Assembly: GCF_021147775.1 (NCBI RefSeq) | Contig: NZ_JAGTPK010000005.1 | Location: 62,001-126,000 of the forward strand | Direction: 5' to 3' | From: Pseudomonas californiensis | GTDB lineage: Bacteria > Pseudomonadota > Gammaproteobacteria > Pseudomonadales > Pseudomonadaceae | Length of the DNA: 64,000 nucleotides | Part shown: positions 29,575 through 39,169 of the stretch, piece by piece | How positions within the stretch are numbered: position 1 is the first letter of the stretch | Layout: every line of letters begins with the position of its first letter | Translations under genes and position numbers: made by a program | The notes under the pieces: generated by a model | Seen by the model: the letters and a program-made list of their open reading frames with translations, nothing else | Databases searched by the model: none | What the model was told of the DNA's origin: nothing

Positions 29575-30096
29575 TCAACGCAGACCGCGTTGTATCTCGT
29601 CCAGCTCACGGATGTATTTGAAGATTTTGCGGCTGGTGGCCGGCGGTTTGTTGCGTGCAACTTCGTGTTGAGCCTGACGGATCAACGAACGCAGTTGCTG
29701 GCGATCGGCATCGGGGTATTCGATGACGAACTTTTCAAGGTCGCTGTCATCGCCCGCGATCAGGCGATCACGCCAGCGCTCCAGGTTATGGAAGCGTTCA
29801 TTGTATTGGCGAGTGGAGGCATCGAGTTGGTCCAGCAAAACCAGAATGGCTTCCTGGTCCTGATCGCGCATCAGCTTGCCAATGAACAGAATGTGCCGTT
29901 TTCGCGCAATGTTGGCCGTGTGCTTGGGCGCTTCGGCCAGGGCCTTGCGCAGCGCATCGGTCAACGGCAGCTTGGCCAGTACATCGGCTTTGAGTGTCGT
30001 CAGTCGCTCGCCGAGGTCGACCAGAGCATGCAGCTCTCGTTTGACCTGGGTTTTGCTTTTCTCCCCGTCGAGGGAGTCGTCGTAAGAATCAACCAT
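29575..30096 (-). CDS. yjgA: Ribosome-associated protein YjgA (DarP, DUF615)
   Basis: 173-residue highly charged helical protein of the DUF615 family, known in E. coli to bind late 50S assembly intermediates (renamed DarP). The family stretch [19 protein letters not shown] at ~13-31 and the Arg/Lys-rich end ([13 protein letters not shown]) are seen. It is inverted between tldD and pmbA, divergent from pmbA with 107 bp between starts. Confidence 0.93.
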   Translation of the reverse strand: MVDSYDDSLDGEKSKTQVKRELHALVDLGERLTTLKADVLAKLPLTDALRKALAEAPKHTANIARKRHILFIGKLMRDQDQEAILVLLDQLDASTRQYNERFHNLERWRDRLIAGDDSDLEKFVIEYPDADRQQLRSLIRQAQHEVARNKPPATSRKIFKYIRELDEIQRGLR

Positions 30097-30203
30097 GGGG
30101 GCAGTCCGCTAAGAAACGCCGCCATGATAACCAGTCGGGGGCCGCTTGTCCGGCCCGGTCGGTATTCGGCCTGTGCCGAAAGCAGAATTTGATGGAGAAA
30201 GTC

Positions 30204-31550
30204 ATGAGTGCAACCCAAAGCGTTGGCCCACAGGCCTTGCCCGAGCTGCAGGAACAGGTTGAGCAGATCATCGCCGAAGCCCGTCGCCAAGGCGCCAGCG
30301 CCTGTGAAGTCGCTGTATCCCTGGAGCAGGGGCTGTCGACATCGGTGCGTCAGCGTGAAGTCGAAACGGTCGAATTCAACCGCGACCAAGGGTTCGGCAT
30401 CACGCTGTACAAGGGTAAACGCAAGGGCTCGGCCAGCACATCGGCTACCGGCGCGGATGCCATTCGTGAAACGGTCGCTGCTGCGCTGGCGATTGCCGAG
30501 CACACGTCCGAGGACGAGAGTTCAGGTCTGGCGGACGCGGCATTGATGGCCACCGAAACCATGGATTTCGACCTTTACCACGCGTGGGACATAACGCCTG
30601 AACAAGCCATCGAAAAAGCGTTGATCTGCGAAGCGGCAGCTTTTGATGCCGACCCGCGCATCAAAAACGCCGACGGTACCACCCTCAACACCCATCAGGG
30701 TTGCCGGGTATACGGCAACAGCAATGGCTTCATCGGTGGTTATGCCTCGACTCGGCACAGCCTAAGTTGCGTGATGATTGCTGAAGGCGAAGGCCAGATG
30801 CAGCGCGATTACTGGTATGACGTCAATCGTCAGGGCCAGCTGCTGGCTGATGCGCAGAGCATCGGACACAAGGCCGCACTGCGAGCAGCCAGCCGTCTGG
30901 GGGCGCGTCCCGTACCGACCTGTGAGGTGCCGGTGCTGTTCGCCGCCGAGCTGGCGGGCGGTTTGTTCGGCAGTTTCCTGGGTGCGATTTCCGGCGGCAA
31001 CCTGTATCGCAAGTCGTCGTTCCTGGAAGGAACGATGGGCCAGCGGCTTTTCCCCGAGTGGATGACCATCGACGAGCGTCCACACCTGATGCGTGCCATG
31101 GGCAGTTCCGCGTTCGACAGCGACGGTCTGGCCACCTACGCCAAGCCCTTCGTGGCAAATGGTGATCTGGTTTCTTACGTGTTGAGCACCTATTCCGGGC
31201 GCAAGCTGGGCATGCCGAGCACGGCCAATGCTGGTGGCGTACACAACCTTTTCGTCACGCACGGCACGGAAGACCAGGCTGCGTTGATCAAACGCATGGG
31301 CCGAGGTCTCTTGGTCACCGAGTTGATGGGTAGCGGGCTGAACATGGTGACTGGCGATTACTCGCGCGGCGCAGCGGGTTTCTGGGTCGAGAACGGCGAG
31401 ATCCAGTTCCCCGTTCAGGAAGTGACGATTGCCGGCAACATGCGTGACATGTTCAAGCAGATCATCGCCGTAGGCAGTGACCTGGAACTGCGCAGCAACA
31501 TTCGTACAGGCTCGGTACTGATCGAGCGTATGACTGTCGCGGGCAGCTGA
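30204..31550 (+). CDS. pmbA: Metalloprotease subunit PmbA/TldE
   Basis: 448-residue partner of TldD in the TldD/E peptidase. It shares the two-domain fold but, as in the family, lacks the HExxxH zinc site and acts as the non-catalytic half. Typical motifs are EVAVSLEQGLSTSVRQRE near the N-terminus, ELAGGLFGSFLGAISGGNLYRKSSFL and the C-terminal TVAGNMRDMFKQI. ATG 30204 has GGAG at 30195-30198. Confidence 0.96.
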   Translation: MSATQSVGPQALPELQEQVEQIIAEARRQGASACEVAVSLEQGLSTSVRQREVETVEFNRDQGFGITLYKGKRKGSASTSATGADAIRETVAAALAIAEHTSEDESSGLADAALMATETMDFDLYHAWDITPEQAIEKALICEAAAFDADPRIKNADGTTLNTHQGCRVYGNSNGFIGGYASTRHSLSCVMIAEGEGQMQRDYWYDVNRQGQLLADAQSIGHKAALRAASRLGARPVPTCEVPVLFAAELAGGLFGSFLGAISGGNLYRKSSFLEGTMGQRLFPEWMTIDERPHLMRAMGSSAFDSDGLATYAKPFVANGDLVSYVLSTYSGRKLGMPSTANAGGVHNLFVTHGTEDQAALIKRMGRGLLVTELMGSGLNMVTGDYSRGAAGFWVENGEIQFPVQEVTIAGNMRDMFKQIIAVGSDLELRSNIRTGSVLIERMTVAGS

Positions 31551-31572
31551 TTCTCGCCGACACACGTGTCAT

Positions 31573-31627
31573 CCTCTTCGCGAACGAGTTCGCGGAGGGG
31601 AGGGCGTCGCTTCAAGATGCGCGCCCT
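31573..31627 (+). repeat. REP-like double hairpin after pmbA
   Basis: CGCGAAC (31579-31585) and GTTCGCG (31588-31594), flanked by CCTC/GAGG, form the core hairpin; a second hairpin, AGGGCG (31601-31606) with CGCCCT (31622-31627), follows. The 'CTCTTCGCGAAC...' form is typical of Pseudomonas REP elements, often found just after genes as transcript-end or gyrase/IHF sites. Confidence 0.6.
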
Positions 31628-31722
31628 GACTCAACCTCGCACCACCCTCCTGCTTTCCCTTCCCAAAGCGCCGTCCGGCCTTAAATCAAACTCCAGGCTT
31701 GTTTTGATTCTTGATCTCATTC

Positions 31723-31741
31723 AATAATGAATCTCATTTCA
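31723..31741. promoter_or_regulatory. Fur-box-like site upstream of fagA
   Basis: The stretch AATAATGAATCTCATTTCA agrees with the GATAATGATAATCATTATC Fur consensus at 12 of 19 positions by my count, and related ATCTCATT and ATTGAGAT hexamers flank it on both sides, suggesting an extended, multimeric site. It lies 17 bp before the fagA ATG. The P. aeruginosa fagA-fumC-orfX-sodA operon is Fur-repressed, which supports the call. Confidence 0.75.
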
Positions 31742-31757
31742 TAATTGAGATGCGGTC

Positions 31758-32153
31758 ATGGGATCTGTTCTGCAAGAGCTGCCTTACCTTGAAAACTGGC
31801 GTGGGCTTGGCCTGAGGATTCGCTGTGCGCTCGATCCGGACGAACCGCGTGTGATCGAGCACTACCTTGCCGAGGGGCGTTATCTGGCTCGTTTTACGGC
31901 CACGCCGCAGGCCATGATCGCTGAAACCTCATTTCGCCTGTTGATGGACAGCGCACGCGACACCGTCCTGCCATGGCACTGGCGTTGTCTGTGCCTGGAT
32001 CAGGCGTGGCGCCCGCTGCGTGATATCGAGGCGCTGGCTTCGTCACCTGCCAGGCGTCGACGCTGGGAAGGCTGCGTGCATCAACTGGCTTTTTGCATTT
32101 TGCAGCCTTCGATTTCTCTTTCTGAACTGGTGCAAGGACATTGCGATGAGTAA
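31758..32153 (+). CDS. fagA: FagA, small protein of the Fur-regulated fumC-sodA operon
   Basis: 131-residue protein named in P. aeruginosa as Fur-associated gene A; its function is unknown. It has no signal peptide or membrane helix. It is rich in Trp, Cys and Arg with a central block (HYLAEGRYLARFTATPQAM) and a PWHWRCLCLDQAWRP motif. It starts 17 bp after a Fur-like box and overlaps fumC by 8 nt, so it is the first gene of the iron-starvation operon. I recognise it by position and overall similarity, not by a known domain. Confidence 0.8.
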   Translation: MGSVLQELPYLENWRGLGLRIRCALDPDEPRVIEHYLAEGRYLARFTATPQAMIAETSFRLLMDSARDTVLPWHWRCLCLDQAWRPLRDIEALASSPARRRRWEGCVHQLAFCILQPSISLSELVQGHCDE

Positions 32154-33522
32154 TACCCGTATCGAACGCGACAGCATGGGGCCACTGCAGGTGCCAGCCG
32201 AGGCCCTATATGGCGCACAGACGCAGCGGGCGGTGGATAACTTTCCAATCAGCCACCAGCGCATGCCCAGGCAATTCATCCGTGCCCTGTTGCTGGCCAA
32301 GGCAGCCGCCGCCCATGCAAACCTTGAGCTGGAACAGATCAGTGAAGGGCAGAGCAAGGCCATTGTCAGCGCAGTGAATGAGCTGATTTCCAGCGATTAC
32401 ATGACGCACTTTCCGGTGGACATCTTTCAGACCGGTTCTGGCACCAGCACCAACATGAACGCCAATGAGGTGATTGCCACACTCGCCTCACGGGTGCTGG
32501 GCGAAGCGGTAAACCCCAACGATCACGTCAATTGCGGCCAGAGCAGCAACGACATCATCCCGACCACTATCCACGTCAGCGCCGCACTGGCGCTGCATGA
32601 GCAACTGCTTCCCGCTCTTTCCCATCTGGTCCAGGTCACTGAGCAAAAGGCCGGGCAGGTGCACGCCTACGTCAAAACCGGTCGCACGCATTTGATGGAC
32701 GCCATGCCGGTGCGCATGAGCCAAGTGCTCAACGGCTGGTCCCAGCAAATTCGCGCCAACGTCGAGCACCTGCAAGCGTTGCAGCCGAGCCTCCAGGCAT
32801 TGGCGCAGGGCGGTACTGCAGTCGGCACCGGGATCAATGCGCATCCGCAATTCGCTGCCCGCTTCAGCGCCCACCTGAGTGCGCTGACTGGTGTGCAATT
32901 CGTGCAGGGCAAGGACCTGTTCGCGCTGATCGGCTCGCAAGACACGGCTGTGGCGGTTTCCGGTCAGCTCAAGGCCACGGCCGTGTCGCTGATGAAGATT
33001 GCCAATGACCTGCGCTGGATGAATTCCGGCCCGTTGGCAGGTCTGGGGGAAATCGAACTCGAAGCGCTGCAGCCCGGCTCATCAATCATGCCCGGCAAGG
33101 TCAATCCGGTGATTCCGGAAGCCACTGCCATGGTGGCGGCGCAAGTGATTGGCAACGACGCGACCATCACTGTCGCAGGGCAGTCCGGCAACTTCGAGCT
33201 GAACGTGATGTTGCCCATCATCGCCCAGAACCTGCTCAGCAGCATCGAACTCCTGGCCAACGCCAGTCGACTGCTGGCCGACAAGGCGATTGCCAGCTTC
33301 AAGGTCAACGAAGCCAAGCTCAAGGAAGCACTGTCGCGCAATCCGATTCTGGTCACCGCGCTCAACCCGATCATCGGCTACCAGAAAGCCGCCGAAATCG
33401 CCAAGAAAGCCTATCAGGACGGTCGTCCGGTGATAGACGTGGCGCTGGAACACACCGACTTGCAGCGCAGCGAGCTCGAGGTGCTGCTCAACCCTGAAAA
33501 ACTCACCGCTGGCGGTATTTGA
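32146..33522 (+). CDS. fumC: Class II fumarate hydratase FumC
   Basis: 458-residue iron-independent fumarase that interconverts fumarate and malate, replacing the Fe-S class I enzymes under iron limitation or oxidative stress. The family signature GSSIMPGKVNPVIPEA (~317-332), the active-site GSGTSTNMNANEV (~97-109) and NDIIPTTIHV are present. ATG 32146 is the family start; an upstream extension within fagA is not used. Second gene of fagA-fumC-orfX-sodA. Confidence 0.97.
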   Translation: MSNTRIERDSMGPLQVPAEALYGAQTQRAVDNFPISHQRMPRQFIRALLLAKAAAAHANLELEQISEGQSKAIVSAVNELISSDYMTHFPVDIFQTGSGTSTNMNANEVIATLASRVLGEAVNPNDHVNCGQSSNDIIPTTIHVSAALALHEQLLPALSHLVQVTEQKAGQVHAYVKTGRTHLMDAMPVRMSQVLNGWSQQIRANVEHLQALQPSLQALAQGGTAVGTGINAHPQFAARFSAHLSALTGVQFVQGKDLFALIGSQDTAVAVSGQLKATAVSLMKIANDLRWMNSGPLAGLGEIELEALQPGSSIMPGKVNPVIPEATAMVAAQVIGNDATITVAGQSGNFELNVMLPIIAQNLLSSIELLANASRLLADKAIASFKVNEAKLKEALSRNPILVTALNPIIGYQKAAEIAKKAYQDGRPVIDVALEHTDLQRSELEVLLNPEKLTAGGI

Positions 33523-33553
33523 TCCAGTCAGCCAACGCATCTGGAGGTAGGTC

Positions 33554-34015
33554 ATGCAGCATTGGAAACGCACCATTGAACAGGCCAATCGCTGTTTCAA
33601 TCTAGGTGAATGGGTTGAAGCCCGCGAGCTGTACCTTCAGGCGTTGGCGCTGGCGCAAGTGTTATTCGAGCGCTGGGCGGACGTTGACGAGGCCGTCGCC
33701 GCCTTTGTGATTTCTCACCATAACCTGGCCGACCTGCACCTGAGTCTGGGTCAGCCGGAAGAAAGCGCCGAATACCTGTGCGCCGTGCATCAGCATTTGC
33801 TGCAGACCATGCAGGACCAGCGTCTACCGCCACCTCTGCGTGAAGCAGCGCTGCGCCACAGCAGTAAAACTTACGCCGAGCTGTTGAATTTCATCAGCGA
33901 ACACGGCGAATACCCCCGCACTCATCGATTGCTGAACAGCAGCGGCGAACATACGCGTTCGTCGTTGCAACGCAATTCGACTGCCACTCCTGGCCTCTTC
34001 TACGGAGCACATTGA
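33554..34015 (+). CDS. OrfX, TPR-like protein between fumC and sodA
   Basis: 153-residue soluble, largely helical protein with no known function. Two or three tetratricopeptide-like helix pairs can be picked out: [20 protein letters not shown] (~14-33), [22 protein letters not shown] (~55-76) and perhaps [20 protein letters not shown]. It matches the position of orfX in the Fur-regulated operon of P. aeruginosa. GGAGGTAGGTC precedes the ATG; sodA starts 2 nt after its stop. A scaffold role is only a guess from the TPR pattern. Confidence 0.78.
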   Translation: MQHWKRTIEQANRCFNLGEWVEARELYLQALALAQVLFERWADVDEAVAAFVISHHNLADLHLSLGQPEESAEYLCAVHQHLLQTMQDQRLPPPLREAALRHSSKTYAELLNFISEHGEYPRTHRLLNSSGEHTRSSLQRNSTATPGLFYGAH

Positions 34016-34017
34016 AA

Positions 34018-34629
34018 ATGCCTTATACCTTGCCTGCGTTGCCTTATGCCTACGATGCCCTGGAACCGCACATCGACGCGCAAACCATGGAAATCCATTA
34101 CACGAAACACCACCAGACCTACATCAACAACCTGAATGCGGCCGTTGAGGGCACCGAGTTTGCCGAGTGGCCGATCGAAAAGCTGGTTGCCAGCGTCAAC
34201 CAGCTCCCGGAAAAATTGCGTGCTGCGGTGATCAATCAAGGTGGCGGCCATGCCAACCATTCGCTGTTCTGGGAGGTCATGGTGCCCGGCGGTGGCGGCC
34301 TGCCCAAGGGCGAGATTGCCAAAGCGATTGATGAGCAACTGGGCGGCTTTGACAGTTTCAAGGATGCCTTCACCAAGGCGGCGCTGACCCGCTTCGGCAG
34401 CGGCTGGGCCTGGTTGAGCGTCACTCCGGAGAAAAAGCTGGTGGTGGAGAGCAGTGGCAACCAGGACAGTCCCCTGATGAATGGCAACACACCCATCCTG
34501 GGGCTGGATGTGTGGGAGCATGCTTATTACCTGCGCTACCAGAACCGCCGTCCTGAATACATCAATGCGTTCTACAACGTCGTCAACTGGGATGAAGTGT
34601 CGCGACGTTATCAAGCCGCTACGGCGTGA
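34018..34629 (+). CDS. sodA: Manganese superoxide dismutase SodA
   Basis: 203-residue SOD. Metal ligands are visible: His27 (EIHYTKHH), a second His in [10 protein letters not shown], and Asp and His in LDVWEHAYY. The GGGHANH context with glutamine in SGNQDSPLM marks the Mn type; Fe enzymes have the active-site Gln in the first position. Mn-SOD expressed from a Fur-controlled operon protects when iron, and hence SodB, is scarce. ATG 34018 is preceded by GGAG at 34004-34007. Confidence 0.95.
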   Translation: MPYTLPALPYAYDALEPHIDAQTMEIHYTKHHQTYINNLNAAVEGTEFAEWPIEKLVASVNQLPEKLRAAVINQGGGHANHSLFWEVMVPGGGGLPKGEIAKAIDEQLGGFDSFKDAFTKAALTRFGSGWAWLSVTPEKKLVVESSGNQDSPLMNGNTPILGLDVWEHAYYLRYQNRRPEYINAFYNVVNWDEVSRRYQAATA

Positions 34630-34656
34630 TTCTTACTAACCGATCCAAGGCGACTT

Positions 34657-35544
34657 ATGCGTTCTGAAATACTCGCGATCAGCAGTGTGCGGTTGTTTCG
34701 TCTGGCAGTAGGGACCGTGCTGCTGTTGGCGGGTATGGCGTTACTGGTGGCTGAAGGTCTTGAATGGCTTAGCCTCGAGCCTCGACTTTTGCGTGCGCTT
34801 GAGGGCGGCGCTATCTGTGCCTTGGGGACTGCGCTCGGGGCAGTGCCCGTGCTGGTGATTCGCAACATGCCGGTCATGGTGTCCGACGGGCTACTGGGTT
34901 TCGGCGCTGGCGTCATGTTGGCCGCGACGGCATTCTCGCTGATTGTGCCAGGGCTTGATGCGGCCGAAGGTCTGGGTTTGTCCCCATGGGGTGCGGGTGG
35001 CTTGATCAGTGTGGGCATTGCGTTGGGTGCGCTTGGATTGATCGCGGTGGATTACGGTGTGTCCCGAGGTACGCCCTCGAGTGCGCCGTTTGACGTCCAC
35101 ACGATTGCTCCACGTATCTGGCTGTTCGTGATTGCCATCGTGGCTCACAACATCCCTGAGGGCATGGCCATCGGTGTTTCAGCTGGCGGCGGATTGTCGG
35201 AGGCGGACAGTCTGGCCATCGGCATCGCCTTGCAGGACGTCCCAGAAGGGTTGGTTATCGCGATGGTGCTGGCGGGGGCCGGCATGTCACGGGTCAAGGC
35301 ATTTCTGATCGGTGCGGCATCAGGTCTCGTCGAACCTGTGTTTGCCCTGCTGGGCGCCTGGCTGGTCGCGATCGCCGAGCCTCTGCTGCCGTTTGGGCTG
35401 GCACTGGCTGCGGGTGCGATGTTGTTGGTTGTCACCCACGAAATCATTCCCGAATCACGCCTCAACGGCCATAAAAAAATTGCCAGTCTGGGCCTGATCT
35501 CAGGTTTCTGCCTGATGATGGTGATGGATACTGCGCTGGTGTGA
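34657..35544 (+). CDS. ZIP family divalent metal transporter
   Basis: 295-residue inner-membrane protein with about eight hydrophobic segments. The ZIP metal-site helix HNIPEGMAIGVSAGG (~167-181) and the following DVPEGLVIAMVLAGAG helix are clear. Position 27 bp after sodA suggests it belongs to the same iron-stress transcription unit and may import Mn or Zn to supply Mn-SOD; metal specificity is inference from context only. Confidence 0.88.
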   Translation: MRSEILAISSVRLFRLAVGTVLLLAGMALLVAEGLEWLSLEPRLLRALEGGAICALGTALGAVPVLVIRNMPVMVSDGLLGFGAGVMLAATAFSLIVPGLDAAEGLGLSPWGAGGLISVGIALGALGLIAVDYGVSRGTPSSAPFDVHTIAPRIWLFVIAIVAHNIPEGMAIGVSAGGGLSEADSLAIGIALQDVPEGLVIAMVLAGAGMSRVKAFLIGAASGLVEPVFALLGAWLVAIAEPLLPFGLALAAGAMLLVVTHEIIPESRLNGHKKIASLGLISGFCLMMVMDTALV

Positions 35545-35666
35545 AGCGTGTTGCGCAGGAGGAGGTGAGTCGAAGCACGCTTCAAGCTGGCCTTCATGCT
35601 TGCTCGGTGGATGGCCTTTGGTAGAAACATCAAGGCACGGAGGCGCTCAGTGTTTGGCTTGACGTA

Positions 35667-35939
35667 TCACTCGCCCTCGTCGAATTTGTTGTTGATCAGT
35701 TCAACCAGACCGTCCAGAGCGTCCTGCTCCTGTTCACCTTCGGTCGAAAGATGGATTTCGGTGCCTTTGCCAGCCGCCAGCATCATCACGGCCATGATGC
35801 TTTTGCCATCGACCATGGTGTCCACCGAACGGCCGACCCTGATCTGGCAGGGGAATTTGCCTGCGACGCCAACGAACTTGGCGGCTGCGCGGGCATGCAA
35901 GCCCAGTTTATTGATGATGGTGATTTGACGAGCGGGCAT
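35667..35939 (-). CDS. ptsO: HPr-like phosphocarrier NPr of the nitrogen PTS
   Basis: 90-residue HPr-fold protein with phospho-His15 in GLHARAAAKF and a Ser near 47 (DGKSIMAVM). It transfers phosphate from EI-Ntr (PtsP, not in this window) to PtsN. It sits at the end of the rpoN-hpf-ptsN-rapZ-ptsO cluster, which tells it from a sugar-PTS HPr. FruB has its own HPr domain, so both systems occur here. Confidence 0.95.
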   Translation of the reverse strand: MPARQITIINKLGLHARAAAKFVGVAGKFPCQIRVGRSVDTMVDGKSIMAVMMLAAGKGTEIHLSTEGEQEQDALDGLVELINNKFDEGE

Positions 35940-35954
35940 CGCAGTGGAAGTCCT

Positions 35955-36812
35955 TCAGCTGAGGTCGCGGTGGCGAACCTGAACGTTCTTGAGTGATTGT
36001 TGCAAGACCCGACCCAATCGTTCTGTCAGGTATACAGACCGATGATGCCCGCCTGTGCAGCCAATGGCGATAGTTACGTAGGAGCGATTGCTGGCAGCGA
36101 AACGGGGCAGCCATTTGTTGAGGTAGGAGAATATGTCCTGAAACATCTCTTCGACGTCGGGCTGCGCTGCGAGGTATTCGATCACGGGCTCTTCGAGTCC
36201 CGAATGGTCACGCAGTTCCGGCTTCCAGTAGGGGTTGGGCAGACAGCGCACGTCGAACACCACGTCGGCATCGACTGGCATGCCGCGCTTGAATCCGAAC
36301 GATTCGACCAGAAATGCAGTGCCAGGCTCGGGTTTGTTCAGCAACCGCAGCTTGAGTGCATCTCGTAACTGATACAGATTGAGGTGAGTCGTATTGATCT
36401 TCAGGTCGGCCAGATCGATGATCGGGCCGAGCAATGCGGTCTCGTCGCGAATGGCTTCTGCAAGCGAGCGGTCTGCAGTGCTCAGCGGATGACGCCGCCT
36501 TGTCTCGGAGAAGCGTTTGAGCAGGGTGGCCTCGTCGGCATCCAGATAGAGCACATCACACTGGATATTGCGCGAGCGGACCTCGTCGAGCATCAACGGA
36601 AAGCGTGTCAGGTGGCTCGGCAGGTTTCGTGCGTCTATGGACACGGCCAGCAACGGCTCTGCCAGCTCAGTGTTGATCAGGGCGCGCTCGGCGAGTTCGG
36701 GCAGCAGGCCTGCCGGCAGGTTGTCGACACAATAGAAGCCGTTGTCCTCAAGCACGTCGAGCGCGGTGCTCTTGCCTGAGCCTGACCGGCCGCTGACGAT
36801 GATCATGCGCAT
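35955..36812 (-). CDS. rapZ: RNase adapter protein RapZ / nucleotide-binding protein
   Basis: 285-residue protein with an N-terminal P-loop ([12 protein letters not shown], residues ~6-17) and a Walker-B-like region, then a C-terminal domain ([26 protein letters not shown]). In E. coli RapZ delivers sRNA GlmZ to RNase E and senses glucosamine-6-phosphate; pseudomonads lack GlmZ, so the target here is unclear. The gene starts 2 nt after ptsN, strongly suggesting cotranscription. Confidence 0.94.
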   Translation of the reverse strand: MRMIIVSGRSGSGKSTALDVLEDNGFYCVDNLPAGLLPELAERALINTELAEPLLAVSIDARNLPSHLTRFPLMLDEVRSRNIQCDVLYLDADEATLLKRFSETRRRHPLSTADRSLAEAIRDETALLGPIIDLADLKINTTHLNLYQLRDALKLRLLNKPEPGTAFLVESFGFKRGMPVDADVVFDVRCLPNPYWKPELRDHSGLEEPVIEYLAAQPDVEEMFQDIFSYLNKWLPRFAASNRSYVTIAIGCTGGHHRSVYLTERLGRVLQQSLKNVQVRHRDLS

Positions 36813-36814
36813 GA

Positions 36815-37279
36815 TCAGTGACCGTTCTGTACGTCCAGCACCACTTGATAAAGCGCTTCACCGCTTTTGGCACTGCGTAGGCGTTCACGCACGTCGGCGC
36901 GGTCGAGCATGCTGGCGATCTGGCGCAGCAATTCAAGGTGTGCGTCAGTGGCGGCTTCCGGAACCAGCAGAACGAACAGCAGGTCGACGGGGGCACCATC
37001 GATGGCATCGAAATCTACAGGTGAATCGAGATGAACCACTGCGCTGACAGGCTCGCTGCAGGCAGGGAAACGGCAATGGGGAATCGCAATGCCGTTGCCA
37101 AAACCGGTTGATCCCAGTTTTTCGCGTGCAACAAGGCTTTCGAACACTGCCTGCTGATCCATGCCCGGTACTTGCTCACCGATCAGTCTGGCAATTTGTT
37201 CGAGGACGCGTTTTTTACTGCCGCCCGGCACGTTCACAACGGAACGGCCGGGGGTCAGGATATTTTCAATTCGGATCAT
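36815..37279 (-). CDS. ptsN: Nitrogen-regulatory PTS EIIA (PtsN)
   Basis: 154-residue EIIA-Ntr with phospho-His68 in IAIPHCRF. It is the output of the PtsP-PtsO-PtsN chain and controls potassium transport, nitrogen and carbon responses and polyhydroxyalkanoate metabolism in Pseudomonas by phosphorylation-dependent binding. Sits 12 bp after hpf. Confidence 0.96.
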   Translation of the reverse strand: MIRIENILTPGRSVVNVPGGSKKRVLEQIARLIGEQVPGMDQQAVFESLVAREKLGSTGFGNGIAIPHCRFPACSEPVSAVVHLDSPVDFDAIDGAPVDLLFVLLVPEAATDAHLELLRQIASMLDRADVRERLRSAKSGEALYQVVLDVQNGH

Positions 37280-37291
37280 GTGGATGCGTGT

Positions 37292-37600
37292 TTAGCGAGC
37301 GGTTGCACCCTTGAGGATGCTTTGCTGCTTTTCCTTATGCTTGAGCAATTGTCTGTCCAGCTTGTCAGTGAGCAGGTCAATCGCAGCGTACATGTCATCA
37401 TGCTCGGCATTGGCAACAACCTCCCCACCGTGGATATGCAGCGTGGCTTCGATCTTCTGTTTCAGCTTCTCGACCGCCATCGTGACCTGCACATTTGTAA
37501 TCTTGTCAAAGTGCCCCTCGAGCTTCTTGAGTTTGAGCTCAACGTATTCACGAAGGGGTTTGGTCACTTCCAGTTGGTGTCCACTGATGTTCACTTGCAT
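37292..37600 (-). CDS. hpf: Ribosome hibernation promoting factor, short HPF
   Basis: 102-residue protein that binds the 30S decoding site to inactivate ribosomes in stationary phase or starvation. MQVNISGHQLEVTKPLREYVE at the N-terminus and the KQKIEATLHIHGGEVVANAEHDDMYAAIDLLTDKLD core are typical. The frame extends upstream, but ATG 37600 has GGAGAAAG before it. Short form without the dimerisation domain of long HPF. Follows rpoN by ~75 bp. Confidence 0.93.
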   Translation of the reverse strand: MQVNISGHQLEVTKPLREYVELKLKKLEGHFDKITNVQVTMAVEKLKQKIEATLHIHGGEVVANAEHDDMYAAIDLLTDKLDRQLLKHKEKQQSILKGATAR

Positions 37601-37675
37601 ACAGCTTTCTCCTTTGCCAGTGCATAAAGAGGCAGGCGTGGCGCCTGCCACTGGAACGCTGTGGCTCGGCCTGCA

Positions 37676-39169
37676 TCACATCAGTCGCTTGCGCTCACTG
37701 GAAGGCGCGATCCCAAGTGATTCGCGGTATTTGGCGACTGTGCGGCGGGCTACTTGAATGCCTTGTGCCTCCAGTAAACCAGCGATCTTGCTATCACTCA
37801 ACGGCTTTTTCTGATTTTCGGCGGCAACCAGTTTTTTGATGATTGCGCGGATTGCCGTGGACGAGCATTCACCGCCTTCCGAGGTGCTTACGTGGCTTGA
37901 AAAGAAATATTTCAGCTCGTAAATACCACGTGGGGTGTGCATGAATTTCTGGGTGGTCACGCGGGAAATCGTCGATTCGTGCATGCCTACCGCTTCGGCG
38001 ATATCGTGCAGCACGAGCGGCTTCATCGCCTCGTCGCCATACTCGAGAAAGCCGCGCTGGTGCTCGACGATCTGGGTGGCGACCTTCATCAGTGTCTCGT
38101 TGCGGCTCTGGAGACTCTTGATGAACCAGCGCGCCTCCTGCAACTGATTGCGCATGAAGGTGTTGTCGGCGCTGGTGTCGGCGCGCCGCACGAACCCTGC
38201 GTACTGCGGGTTGACACGCAGACGCGGCACAGACTCCTGATTCAGCTCAACCAGCCAGCGCTCGTTGTCCTTGCGCACGATGACGTCAGGTACAACGTAC
38301 TCGGCTTCAGTGGATTCGATCTGCGAACCGGGGCGCGGGTTAAGACTCTGGACCAGCTCGATGATCTGACGAAGCTCATCCTCCTTGATCTTCATGCGGC
38401 GCATGAGTTGCCCGTAATCACGGCTGCCCAGCAGGTCGATATAATCGGTGACCAGGCGCTGGGCTTCGGCGAGCCATGGGGTTTTTGCTGGCAGTTGGCG
38501 CAGTTGCAAGAGCAGGCATTCGCTCAGATTGCGCGCACCAATACCGGCAGGCTCAAATTGCTGAATGCGATGGAGCACGGCCTCGATTTCGTCGAGTTCG
38601 ATGTCCAGTTCAGGGTCGAAAGACTCAAGTATTTCTTCAAGGGTCTCGTCCAGATAGCCCTGATTGTTGATGCAGTCGATCAGGGTTACAGCGACCAGTC
38701 GGTCCTTGTCGGACATCGGCGCGACGTTCAACTGCCAAAGGAGGTGGCTTTGCAGGCTTTCTCCGACAGAGGTGCGCGTCGTGACGTCCCACTCGTCGTC
38801 GTCATTGCTGGGCAGGCTGCTGGCGCTGGTCTGATAGATATCTTCCCAGGCCGTATCCACCGGCAGCTCATTCGGAATGCGCTCGCTCCATTCACCGTCT
38901 TCCAGGTTGTCCACCGTAGGGGCAGCTTCCTGGTAGGTAGGTTCCTGAACGTCCGGGTTGGGCTTTTGCTCGATGTTGTCGGCCAGCGGATCGGAGTTGT
39001 CGAAGTCGTCGCCTTCTTCCTGCCGTTCCAGCATGGGGTTGGATTCCAGCGCCTCCTGGATCTCCTGCTGGAGGTCCAGAGTGGATAACTGGAGTAAGCG
39101 GATTGCCTGTTGCAGCTGCGGTGTCATCGTCAGCTGCTGGCCCATTCTCAAGACTAGCGATGGTTTCAT
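37676..39169 (-). CDS. rpoN: RNA polymerase sigma-54 factor
   Basis: 497-residue sigma-54 for nitrogen, flagellar and virulence promoters. N-terminal region I is Gln/Leu-rich ([29 protein letters not shown]), region II is acidic (~50-110), the HTH lies near 370-390 and the RpoN box [10 protein letters not shown] at residues 474-483. ATG 39169 gives the canonical N-terminus; a 14-codon upstream extension is spurious. In pseudomonads it also drives type III secretion and alginate functions via activators. Confidence 0.97.
   Translation of the reverse strand: MKPSLVLRMGQQLTMTPQLQQAIRLLQLSTLDLQQEIQEALESNPMLERQEEGDDFDNSDPLADNIEQKPNPDVQEPTYQEAAPTVDNLEDGEWSERIPNELPVDTAWEDIYQTSASSLPSNDDDEWDVTTRTSVGESLQSHLLWQLNVAPMSDKDRLVAVTLIDCINNQGYLDETLEEILESFDPELDIELDEIEAVLHRIQQFEPAGIGARNLSECLLLQLRQLPAKTPWLAEAQRLVTDYIDLLGSRDYGQLMRRMKIKEDELRQIIELVQSLNPRPGSQIESTEAEYVVPDVIVRKDNERWLVELNQESVPRLRVNPQYAGFVRRADTSADNTFMRNQLQEARWFIKSLQSRNETLMKVATQIVEHQRGFLEYGDEAMKPLVLHDIAEAVGMHESTISRVTTQKFMHTPRGIYELKYFFSSHVSTSEGGECSSTAIRAIIKKLVAAENQKKPLSDSKIAGLLEAQGIQVARRTVAKYRESLGIAPSSERKRLM

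Noticed and set aside
35543..35583. GAAGCGTG/CACGCTTC inverted repeat at the zip/ptsO junction as a terminator
   Set aside because: The stem is 8 bp with a 25-nt loop and no T-run; too weak to call.
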